DNA of 7,040 bases, taken from the NCBI GenBank assembly GCA_015661035.1, contig JACVJA010000071.1:1-7040 (forward strand), in the 5' to 3' direction. The stretch comes from Candidatus Calidifonticultor daggyaiensis. GTDB lineage: Bacteria > Actinomycetota > Humimicrobiia > Humimicrobiales > Humimicrobiaceae. Under the pieces are notes generated by a model. The model was not told the DNA's origin, searched no databases, and was given only the letters and a program-made list of their open reading frames with translations. The translations under genes were made by a program, and so were the position numbers. Positions 1 through 5,477 of the stretch are shown here, piece by piece (within the stretch, counting starts at the first letter, position 1; each line of letters opens with the position of its first letter).

Positions 1-613
1 TATCCTTATCTATAGATGTTTCTTCTAAATTTTTTATATCATTATTTAAGCCTTCTATTTTTAAATTACTACTGTCATCAATTTCATGGTTATAAATTTC
101 TTGGTAAACACAACTATATTTAATTTTCATACTATTAAAAGAATAGCTTAATAAGCTTGCTCCAGCTGCAGCTGCTGGCGCTATTAGGGCACCAGATTGG
201 CCATAACCTGCTAAACTCCAAATAATATATGGCAAGTGGGTATGATGCGATATAACATCTAAAATTGCTGTGGACTCTGCCCAACCAGAAAAAATTAAAA
301 TTATACAACAAGAATTAAAAATACTTTTATTTAACTTCTGTTTTAAAAGGTTGATAGACTCAATATCATGGTCAGAAGTAGAGCCGATAAAATTAATTTC
401 TAATTCATTTATATTAAAATTGTTTTTAGTTAAATCGGTGATATCTTTGGCTGAATTCTTAATTTTTCCAGATAATCTACCATTTATTTTTTCAGTTACT
501 TTTTTATTTAATCTGTTAACTGCACTGGTAATTCTCTGCTCCGATGTATCTTTTGGATGGGCATGGCTGTAAAATCCTATTATTGTAACTTTATCAAGAT
601 TAATTTTATCCAT
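1..613 (-). CDS. Partial L-fucose/L-arabinose isomerase-like protein (N-terminal 204 codons)
   Basis: An ATG at 613 opens a frame that stays open for 204 codons to the left edge, so the C-terminus is missing. The only in-frame ATG further in is at codon 162, and an upstream in-frame TAA at 623-625 fixes the start. The N-terminus is a beta-strand-like stretch (VTIIGFYSHAHP, about 9-20). Further in are FSGWAES (W111), LPYIIW (P128, W132) and a Gly/Ala-rich segment GALIAPAAAAG (from 141). The order 'hydrophobic strand plus GW, then PxxxW, then G-rich turn, then Ala-rich helix' resembles the N-terminal Rossmann-like domains of the FucI/AraA-like isomerase superfamily (COG2407-type). The metal-binding catalytic residues of that superfamily lie in the missing part, so enzymatic activity cannot be judged. 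There is no good Shine-Dalgarno: a GGGTGT lies 17 nt upstream, which is too far. It follows the ROK regulator by 71 bp on the same strand, which fits a sugar-related role. The reading frame is secure; the family call is moderate. Confidence 0.6.
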   Translation of the reverse strand, partial: MDKINLDKVTIIGFYSHAHPKDTSEQRITSAVNRLNKKVTEKINGRLSGKIKNSAKDITDLTKNNFNINELEINFIGSTSDHDIESINLLKQKLNKSIFNSCCIILIFSGWAESTAILDVISHHTHLPYIIWSLAGYGQSGALIAPAAAAGASLLSYSFNSMKIKYSCVYQEIYNHEIDDSSNLKIEGLNNDIKNLEETSIDKD

Positions 614-684
614 AAAAATGTTTTATAATAACACCCATAAAATATAAACTAAATTAATATTAAAGTTTACCAGCTAAATTCATT

Positions 685-1923
685 CTAGAAATTACTAGCT
701 AAAAAATTTCTATTTTTAATATTTTTAAAAAACAGCTCAGGATTGTTTACTATATTTTCTTCAATCCAGTTTAAACCATTTTTTATAGCACCATAAAGCC
801 CTGATTTTTTTAAAAGCTTTGAAAAAACAATTGTGCGTTTAAATGGTATTAATTTATAAACTTCCTGTTTTAAAATCTCTAAAAAATCATCGCTTAATTC
901 AACTATTTCGCCGTTTATGACAACTAATTCAGGGTCTAAAACAATTATCATTGCAGCAATTCCTAATGACATCGTTTTAATTATTTTATTATTTATCAAT
1001 TCTTTAACTTCAGAGTTTGTTTTATATAACTTGCCTATCACTTTAAAATCAGATGTATTTATATTAATTTGCTTTTGTTTTAAATAATCATCCACTATAC
1101 TTCTTATCTTTATAATGTCGCATTGAGATTCAAAATATCCTAAATTTTTATCCCTGTTTACTATTTCATCATAATCAATTGTTTCCGCCAAAGGAAGAAA
1201 AGCAATCTCACCAAGATAACCATTATAACCTTCTCTTATTTTACCGTCTATTACAACTCCAGCACCAATTCCTTTAGTTATAACTAAATAAATCATGTTT
1301 TGTATGTTATTAAAGCTTTTCCATTGTTCACCTAAAGTCTCAAGTTTTACATGGTCTTTAATTATTACATTTACTTTAAATTCATGTTCAAAAAATGACT
1401 TTAAGTCAATTCCAACCCAGTCTTTAATATATGGTGCCCACCGAATTTTTCCGGTTTTTTTACTGAAAGTTTCAGGGGAACCAAGGCTTATAAAAGCTAT
1501 AGAGCTAAAATCAATTTCATTTTCGCTAAGTACTTGTCTAATTCTTTTTATCGTATAATTTAAAATATTTTTTGCAGTAAAATTTTCAGGATATTCTATA
1601 AAGCCTTCATATTTAATTTCACCAAGTAAGTTTGATAGTGCAATGCCAATTCCATTAGGAGAAATTACTACCGCTATAAAATAAAAAAGATTTTTATTAA
1701 AATAAATAAGAGTAGGCCTTTTACCGATATTGCCGCTAACTTTTTTACCCTCAATAATATAATTAATTTCAATCAACTCGTTTACATTTTCAGACACCGT
1801 AGATCTTACTACGCCTAATTCTTTTGCAATTGCTGCTCTAGACATTGGTCCTTTATCAATAAGAAGCTTTAAAATTTGTCCTTTATTTCTAACTTTTAAG
1901 TACTGTTGATTATATTTACGCAT
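685..1923 (-). CDS. ROK-family transcriptional regulator (NagC/XylR type)
   Basis: This 412-residue DNA-binding repressor belongs to the ROK (repressor, ORF, kinase) family. Residues about 14-60 form a winged helix-turn-helix: GQILKLLIDKGPMSRAAIAK, then a recognition helix around VVRSTVSENVNEL. The wing ends at GKRPTLIYF (67-75). The rest is the sugar-kinase-like fold with KGIGAGVVIDGKIREG (217-232) and GEIAFLPL (238-245). Length and domain order are normal for ROK repressors. Kinase activity is unlikely because the usual DxGGT phosphate-binding loop is replaced by a stretch around SPNGI (88-92). The ROK zinc site is also gone: the His after GEI is Phe242, and the CxCGxxGC stretch is replaced by DKNLGYFE (258-265). 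The ligand is unknown, probably a sugar or sugar derivative. The ATG has no visible Shine-Dalgarno. A 15-bp direct repeat straddles the start codon and could be an autoregulatory operator. It lies 134 bp after the M20 gene and 71 bp before the isomerase-like gene. Confidence 0.9.
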   Translation of the reverse strand: MRKYNQQYLKVRNKGQILKLLIDKGPMSRAAIAKELGVVRSTVSENVNELIEINYIIEGKKVSGNIGKRPTLIYFNKNLFYFIAVVISPNGIGIALSNLLGEIKYEGFIEYPENFTAKNILNYTIKRIRQVLSENEIDFSSIAFISLGSPETFSKKTGKIRWAPYIKDWVGIDLKSFFEHEFKVNVIIKDHVKLETLGEQWKSFNNIQNMIYLVITKGIGAGVVIDGKIREGYNGYLGEIAFLPLAETIDYDEIVNRDKNLGYFESQCDIIKIRSIVDDYLKQKQININTSDFKVIGKLYKTNSEVKELINNKIIKTMSLGIAAMIIVLDPELVVINGEIVELSDDFLEILKQEVYKLIPFKRTIVFSKLLKKSGLYGAIKNGLNWIEENIVNNPELFFKNIKNRNFLASNF

Positions 1924-1947
1924 TTTTGTGTATTAAGTACTTTTGAT
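1896..1947. promoter_or_regulatory. Direct repeat straddling the ROK start codon, candidate operator
   Basis: TTAAGTACTGTTGAT (1896-1910) recurs as TTAAGTACTTTTGAT (1933-1947), a 15-bp direct repeat with one mismatch and 37 bp between starts, about 3.5 helical turns. One copy lies in the first codons of the ROK gene and the other just upstream of its ATG. Each copy contains AAGTACT, and the upstream copy contains the 8-bp palindrome AAGTACTT. A degenerate third TTAAGTA occurs at 1974. The position suggests autoregulation by the ROK protein; that role is inference. Confidence 0.4.
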
Positions 1948-1986
1948 AAAATTTACCAATTTTTATATAATTTTTAAGTAATTTAT

Positions 1987-2024
1987 AAATTTTTATTATT
2001 TTTAAAATTTTTATTATTTTTAAA
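1987..2024. repeat. Perfect 18-bp tandem duplication (2.1 copies)
   Basis: ATTTTTATTATTTTTAAA at 1989-2006 is followed immediately by an identical copy at 2007-2024. The period-18 match extends two bases to the left, to 1987. It lies between the M20 stop codon and the ROK start, in pure A/T sequence. Replication slippage is the simplest origin. It shows no hairpin-plus-U-tract terminator. Confidence 0.75.
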
Positions 2025-2057
2025 CCTCAGTTATATTTTTGTAAAAATTACTTTAAC

Positions 2058-3497
2058 CTACTTTAAACAATCATAAGCAGTTAAAACCATTATTTTTATT
2101 AAGTCAAACCAGCTATCTAAATATACACACTCATCCTCGCCATGCAAGTTTTCACCTTTTGGCCCAATAACTACTACCTCTGTGTTGCTTACCTCCTTAA
2201 ATGCATATGCATCCATTGCCAAGGGTATCCCTTTTGCAGTATATGGCAAATTTAAAATATTATATGCTTTTTTAATTGAAATTATTGCTGGGTGAGCCAA
2301 ATCTGTTTTATGACCATGTAAAAACCTTATAACATTTTCAATTTTTGGAAAATAATCTTTAAAATCCTCATATTTTGATAAATAATTTTTCATAAAATTA
2401 ATTAAATTTTCTTTTACTTCTTTTTCGGACATATTAGAAAAGCTTTCCAGCCAAAAATAAATATGGCCGTTTGTTGGAACAGAACCTGATTCTGCATAAC
2501 ATGAGCCGCCAGAATAAATCTGGTATGTCAAAAGCCTTAATCTCATGTTTGAACTAAAATGTTTTGGTGGAAGTAACTTTGCAAGAACGTCTTTATCGTA
2601 AGATTCAAGTGAACAAGCTATTTTTGATAACTTATATATTGGGTTTGGAAGTTCTATATCAGAACTAATTCCACCAGGTCCTTTTTCTTTAACAGTGACT
2701 TTAAAATCACTGCCGCCAATCGTTTCAATACCTACATCAAGGCCTGTTGATTCTGCAAGTATTGCAAAATCTATATTTGGATGTCTTAATCTTGCTGCAA
2801 TAGTGCCGTTTACTCCACCGTTTTCCTCATCTATTACACTTTCAGCATAAACATCACCACTAAGTTTATAGTTTAAATCCTTAAAAAATTTTAATGCTAA
2901 AAAGCCAGCAAGTGTACCTGCTTTCATATCAGCAGAACCTCTGCCGTAGAGTTTGCCATCCTTTACAAGCCCGCTATTAGGAATGCCAGAAATTTTCCAA
3001 TTATTATTTCCACAAGGCATTGTATCCATATGACCTGAAAAACAAAAACTCTTAATTTTGTTTTTTATAGTATTATTTTTATTGACAGTATTATTATTTA
3101 AACTGAACTTGCCAATACCATTAAAGCCATTATTATCACTTTTACTGTTATCGTTATTACTGTCAGTATTCTTATTATTTGTATGGCTGCCTTCTAATTT
3201 TACAACCAAATTAGGTCTGTCTTTATACTGCTTTTCAACATCTTCAACTTTTCCAAAAAATAGCGGATGCCCTCTAATACCTGAAACATCATCAATTTCA
3301 AAAATATCAATATCTTTTTCAGGTATAAATTTAGATACAAAATTATATAAAAATTCCTGACCTGGTTTTTCATTTCCTCCTGGAGGCAAATTTTCAGTTT
3401 TAATCTGGACTAGTTTTGAAAGTAAATTTATAAAATACTCTTTATTTTCTTGGAGCCAGTTATCTAAATCTTTATAAATATTTTCCATCTCTTGCAT
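2058..3497 (-). CDS. M20-family metallopeptidase / N-deacylase-like hydrolase with Asn-rich insertion
   Basis: This 479-residue cytoplasmic protein has no signal peptide and belongs to the M20 family (ArgE/DapE/carboxypeptidase G2-like), which uses two metals to hydrolyse amide bonds of N-acyl amino acids or peptides. The metal and catalytic motifs are in order: SGHMDTMP (H156, D158), GRGSADMKAG (bridging D190), DEENGG (general base E224, ligand E225), AES (E249) and LHGEDE (H452). The lid domain is about 255-365. Its usual GHSS-type motif reads GPGGISSD (273-280), so the conserved His is Ile277. Residues about 104-149 are an Asn/Ser/Lys-rich insertion between the first strands and the GHMDT motif, which makes the protein longer than the usual 380-430. 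The ATG at 3497 has AAGG 8 nt upstream, better placed than for the second Met (residue 4). The substrate is unknown. Context suggests supply of an amino acid to the neighbouring dehydrogenase module. Confidence 0.9.
   Translation of the reverse strand: MQEMENIYKDLDNWLQENKEYFINLLSKLVQIKTENLPPGGNEKPGQEFLYNFVSKFIPEKDIDIFEIDDVSGIRGHPLFFGKVEDVEKQYKDRPNLVVKLEGSHTNNKNTDSNNDNSKSDNNGFNGIGKFSLNNNTVNKNNTIKNKIKSFCFSGHMDTMPCGNNNWKISGIPNSGLVKDGKLYGRGSADMKAGTLAGFLALKFFKDLNYKLSGDVYAESVIDEENGGVNGTIAARLRHPNIDFAILAESTGLDVGIETIGGSDFKVTVKEKGPGGISSDIELPNPIYKLSKIACSLESYDKDVLAKLLPPKHFSSNMRLRLLTYQIYSGGSCYAESGSVPTNGHIYFWLESFSNMSEKEVKENLINFMKNYLSKYEDFKDYFPKIENVIRFLHGHKTDLAHPAIISIKKAYNILNLPYTAKGIPLAMDAYAFKEVSNTEVVVIGPKGENLHGEDECVYLDSWFDLIKIMVLTAYDCLK
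3051..3188 (-). other. Asn-rich low-complexity insertion inside the M20 protein
   Basis: This encodes residues about 104-149 of the M20 protein. Roughly a third of the residues are Asn, the remainder mainly Ser, Lys, Asp and Thr, and the stretch begins SHTNNKNTDSNNDNSKSD. The DNA is a degenerate run of AAT/AAC-type triplets with near-repeated CAGTATT blocks at about 3086 and 3164 on the plus strand. It falls just before the strand leading to GHMDTMP, where other family members have a short loop. It is probably a disordered surface loop grown by triplet slippage. The frame is intact on both sides. Confidence 0.7.
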
Positions 3498-3557
3498 TTT
3501 TATTACCTTTAAATTTACAAATTATAATAATGAAATTAAAAGAAATTAATATATAAT

Positions 3558-3578
3558 AAAAAGAAATTTTTTCTTTTT
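3558..3578. repeat. AT-rich inverted repeat upstream of the M20 gene
   Basis: Arms AAAAAGAAA (3558-3566) and TTTCTTTTT (3570-3578) are perfectly complementary around a 3-nt loop. On the minus strand the hairpin ends in CTTTTT, a weak terminator-like or leader structure in the 207-bp gap before the M20 gene. The stem has only one G:C pair, so chance is a serious alternative. Confidence 0.35.
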
Positions 3579-3617
3579 AATCTAATACTTTTTGCTTCAT
3601 TTTTTATCAAAAAACTA

Positions 3618-3646
3618 ATTTTTAAAATTTAAAAATATCATGTCAA
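3618..3646 (-). promoter_or_regulatory. Candidate sigma70-type promoter for the M20 gene
   Basis: A perfect TTGACA (-35) reads on the minus strand at 3646-3641. Seventeen bases further is AAAAAT (3623-3618), a 4/6 match to TATAAT. It lies in the largest gap of the window and would give a leader of about 110 nt before the M20 ATG. The -10 is poor and the region is almost pure A/T, so this is a weak call. If real, M20-ROK-isomerase could be transcribed separately from the redox module. Confidence 0.3.
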
Positions 3647-3678
3647 TTTAATACTTTAAAATAGCTCGTTGCTTTAAA

Positions 3679-3700
3679 TAATATTTTACCTAAAATATTA
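3679..3700 (-). terminator. Perfect 10-bp inverted repeat just after the cyclase stop, possible terminator
   Basis: TAATATTTTA (3679-3688) and TAAAATATTA (3691-3700) are exact reverse complements separated by CC. The structure begins 5 nt after the cyclase stop codon in the direction of transcription. It is followed by TTTAAAGC rather than a true U-tract, and the stem has no G:C pairs. It may be a weak terminator or a 3'-end mRNA structure separating the redox/cyclase genes from the M20 gene. Confidence 0.35.
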
Positions 3701-3704
3701 AATA

Positions 3705-4391
3705 TTAATCTTCAATTATAACAACCCTGCAAGGAAGTCCCGTTGTATTTAAAATATTTAAAGGACAAACATAAAGCTTAACTTTATCCTTTGTAATTTT
3801 TTCCAAACTAACCAGTGGTGCTACTAGATAAATATTATTACTATATACAAGCTCCCAGATGCCTTGTTCATTATCAACATTATCAAGTGAAGGTGTATCC
3901 ATTGCTAATATAAAAGGTTTTTTATCTAAAAGGAACTCAATAGCCTCTTTTTTTACAAACCAACACTTTGTTAAAAAATCATCTTTATCCCAATGAGAAC
4001 CCCATCCAGTGGCAAATATAATATTTGCCCCAATAGGTATATCGTATTTTAAATTCTTTATTTTGCTTTTTAATATATTAAGAGTAATATAAGGACGGTC
4101 ATTTTCTTTTGGAAGCAAATCAAGATCAAATTTTAAAACAAAAGCATCTACACCAAAAAGCTTTTCTAAAGGTATTTCATGCAGGGGTGGAGCTTTTTTT
4201 AAACCTAGTGCATGCGCTGGCCCGTCAATATATGTTCCTGTTAACATATGAAATCCTTCAAAAGCCTGTGAATATGCACTAAATTCTACCCAATCAGGAT
4301 GTTCAAGCTCAATTAATTTAAACTCTGGAAAAGGAGGCCCATAATTCCACATTCCTTCATAAATAGGACCTGAAGCATCAATTAATTTCAT
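3705..4391 (-). CDS. Cyclase-family (kynurenine formamidase-like) protein with degenerate metal motif
   Basis: This 228-residue cytoplasmic protein is of normal length for the cyclase/KynB-like family (PF04199), whose characterised members are metal-dependent amide, lactone or formamide hydrolases. Family features seen are an N-terminal DASGPIYEGM (5-14), the signature-region stretch LTGTYIDGPAH (50-60), a strand-plus-Gly IIFATGWGSHW (124-134), LAMDTPSLD (162-170) and a C-terminal LPCRVVI (219-225). In the canonical HxGTHxDxPxH signature the first two His are Leu50 and Tyr54 here; only Asp56 and His60 remain. The later His and Glu ligands appear to be Ile178 and Ala191. His48 is nearby but two positions off. 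It may therefore bind metal differently or have lost hydrolase activity. The ATG is well supported by AGGAGG at 4398-4403, 6 nt upstream. It follows the BFD-like gene by 71 bp, probably in one operon. Confidence 0.85.
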   Translation of the reverse strand: MKLIDASGPIYEGMWNYGPPFPEFKLIELEHPDWVEFSAYSQAFEGFHMLTGTYIDGPAHALGLKKAPPLHEIPLEKLFGVDAFVLKFDLDLLPKENDRPYITLNILKSKIKNLKYDIPIGANIIFATGWGSHWDKDDFLTKCWFVKKEAIEFLLDKKPFILAMDTPSLDNVDNEQGIWELVYSNNIYLVAPLVSLEKITKDKVKLYVCPLNILNTTGLPCRVVIIED

Positions 4392-4462
4392 ATATCTCCT
4401 CCTAGGTTATAATTTTTTATTCAAATTTTTTTATATTATAACTAAAAAGATTAAATAAAATC

Positions 4463-4780
4463 CTATTTTTCTAAATCTAGACTTTCAACTTTTAAAGGTC
4501 TTACCGGAATTCTAATCTTCATGGGTTTTATTTCAGAAATATTAATATTTGTTTCCTCATTTATGATTTTAGCAATTAAATTAAAACAAGTTTTTGATTG
4601 GCAAAGACCCATTCCAGCCATAGTTGCTCTCTTTACCGCATCAACAGTAATCGCTCCTAGCCTAACTGCTTCCCTAATTTGTTTATCTGTAATTTCCATG
4701 CATCTACATACAATAATTTCATTTTTGTCTTTATTCATCTTAACTTTTGATTTTTTATTTAATTTCTTTTCTACTTTCAA
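4463..4780 (-). CDS. BFD-like [2Fe-2S] protein, stand-alone redox subunit
   Basis: This 105-residue protein is dominated by a bacterioferritin-associated-ferredoxin-like (Fer2_BFD) domain. It has IVCRCMEIT with C25 and C27, a helix around TDKQIREAVRLGAITVDAVK, and GLCQSKTC with C60 and C65. That is the CxC...CxxxxC ligand set for one [2Fe-2S] cluster. The domain is usually the C-terminal part of the large flavoprotein subunit in HcnB/D-hydroxyproline dehydrogenase-type enzymes. Here it is a separate gene, and the flavoprotein (5478-6608) ends without it. The first 20 residues are Lys-rich. The start is TTG at 4780: AAGGAG at 4788-4793 sits 7 nt upstream, whereas the first internal ATG (4738) has no ribosome-binding site. 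The likely role is passing electrons within the amino-acid dehydrogenase complex. It lies 93 bp after the ferredoxin gene. Confidence 0.88.
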   Translation of the reverse strand: MKVEKKLNKKSKVKMNKDKNEIIVCRCMEITDKQIREAVRLGAITVDAVKRATMAGMGLCQSKTCFNLIAKIINEETNINISEIKPMKIRIPVRPLKVESLDLEK

Positions 4781-4787
4781 AGATAAA

Positions 4788-4793
4788 CTCCTT
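4788..4793 (-). promoter_or_regulatory. Shine-Dalgarno AAGGAG deciding a TTG start
   Basis: AAGGAG on the minus strand is 7 nt upstream of the TTG at 4780. It is one of the best ribosome-binding sites in the window and makes TTG the start of the BFD-like gene rather than the internal ATG at 4738. Confidence 0.75.
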
Positions 4794-4873
4794 AATATAA
4801 TAAATGTTTCACAGTTTTCATAGTAAATTACTAATATTAATATGTTTTTAAAACTAATTTAACAATAAAAATC

Positions 4874-5389
4874 CTAGAAATTAAAATGCCTTACTTCATT
4901 ATAAAATTTCTTAGGGACAATTATCCCAACAATAGAAGATGAATTCTTTTTTGAAGACTTAATAACTTTGTAAACTATACCTTTGCAAACATATTCACCC
5001 TTTCTATTTAGAGCCCTAACCAACTGACCTTTATTAGGTAATGGAGAATATTCATATGGGATAAAAATTAAGGAGTTCTTGTCATCAAAATTTTTGTTAA
5101 TCACAAATATACACAAACCTGGACAAATCGCGACACATTTTAGACAACCAATACATTTTTTAGCATCAAGATGTGGCAAATTCGTAATAGGCAACCCAAC
5201 TTTAATTGCTGAGTGTGGACAAACATCTTCACATGGATTACAAGGTATATCCTCATCACATTCAATAACAGCAACAAGATCATTTTCGAAATCAGTTTCA
5301 GAAGGAAACCCAGGAATTGCTTTTAAATCCTTTAGAGATAATACTCCTGCATTATCAAAATTTGGAATTTTTCTTATTTTTTTTAACAT
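4874..5389 (-). CDS. Double-[4Fe-4S] ferredoxin subunit of an amino-acid (proline/hydroxyproline-type) dehydrogenase complex
   Basis: A protein of about 171 residues with two [4Fe-4S] sites, numbered from the ATG. Site 1 is CDEDIPCNPCEDVCP (C44, C50, C53, C57), and the longer C-x5-C spacing is typical of this subfamily. Site 2 is CIGCLKCVAICPG (C79, C82, C85, C89). The C-terminal part (FIPYEYSPLPNKGQLVRALN and onward, to RHF) resembles the conserved tail of the ferredoxin-like subunit of multi-subunit dye-linked proline dehydrogenases. It probably relays electrons between the flavin subunits and an acceptor. The start is uncertain. A GTG at 5398 gives 174 residues but has no ribosome-binding site. 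The ATG at 5389 has a weak GTGAG a few bases upstream, so I chose it. It lies 79-88 bp after the FAD oxidoreductase gene, between it and the BFD-like gene. Confidence 0.88.
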   Translation of the reverse strand: MLKKIRKIPNFDNAGVLSLKDLKAIPGFPSETDFENDLVAVIECDEDIPCNPCEDVCPHSAIKVGLPITNLPHLDAKKCIGCLKCVAICPGLCIFVINKNFDDKNSLIFIPYEYSPLPNKGQLVRALNRKGEYVCKGIVYKVIKSSKKNSSSIVGIIVPKKFYNEVRHFNF

Positions 5390-5477
5390 TTGGCTCACTA
5401 TTCAATTCTATAATAATATTTTTAGAAAATCTTTTTAAAATTATAAAAATTATATAGGTTTAACGTCTTTAATCCTT

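Noticed and set aside
270..572. Open frame on the plus strand (100 codons)
   Set aside because: It is antisense to the well-supported partial isomerase-like gene, has Leu/Phe-rich composition typical of reading the complement of Lys/Asn-rich codons, and matches no family.
614..684. Short inverted sequences (AGCTA/TAGCT, CTAG/CTAG) around the ROK stop as a terminator
   Set aside because: Pairing does not extend beyond 5 bp and no U-tract follows.
1295..1558. Open frame on the plus strand inside the ROK gene
   Set aside because: It is antisense to a clear ROK protein and shows no domain features.
3051..3188. Possible frameshift, intron or inserted mobile sequence in the M20 gene
   Set aside because: The frame is continuous through the insertion with catalytic motifs on its C-terminal side in register. 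There are no repeats or ends typical of a mobile element.
3058..3360. Plus-strand frame with strongly hydrophobic, membrane-like Leu repeats
   Set aside because: The Leu run is the antisense reading of the Asn-rich triplet array in the M20 gene, not a membrane protein.
3521..3526. Perfect TATAAT on the minus strand just upstream of the M20 gene
   Set aside because: There is no recognisable -35 at a suitable distance. Such hexamers are expected by chance at this base composition.
4406..4442. 7-bp inverted repeat GTTATAA/TTATAAC in the gap between the BFD-like and cyclase genes
   Set aside because: The loop is 23 nt and the arms are AT-rich, so chance pairing is likely. It is also too close to the cyclase ribosome-binding site for a convincing terminator.
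4521..4823. Plus-strand hydrophobic frame opposite the BFD-like gene
   Set aside because: It is antisense to a gene with all four cluster Cys and a strong ribosome-binding site.
5079..5438. Plus-strand frame opposite the ferredoxin gene
   Set aside because: It is antisense to two perfect [4Fe-4S] motifs; no independent support.
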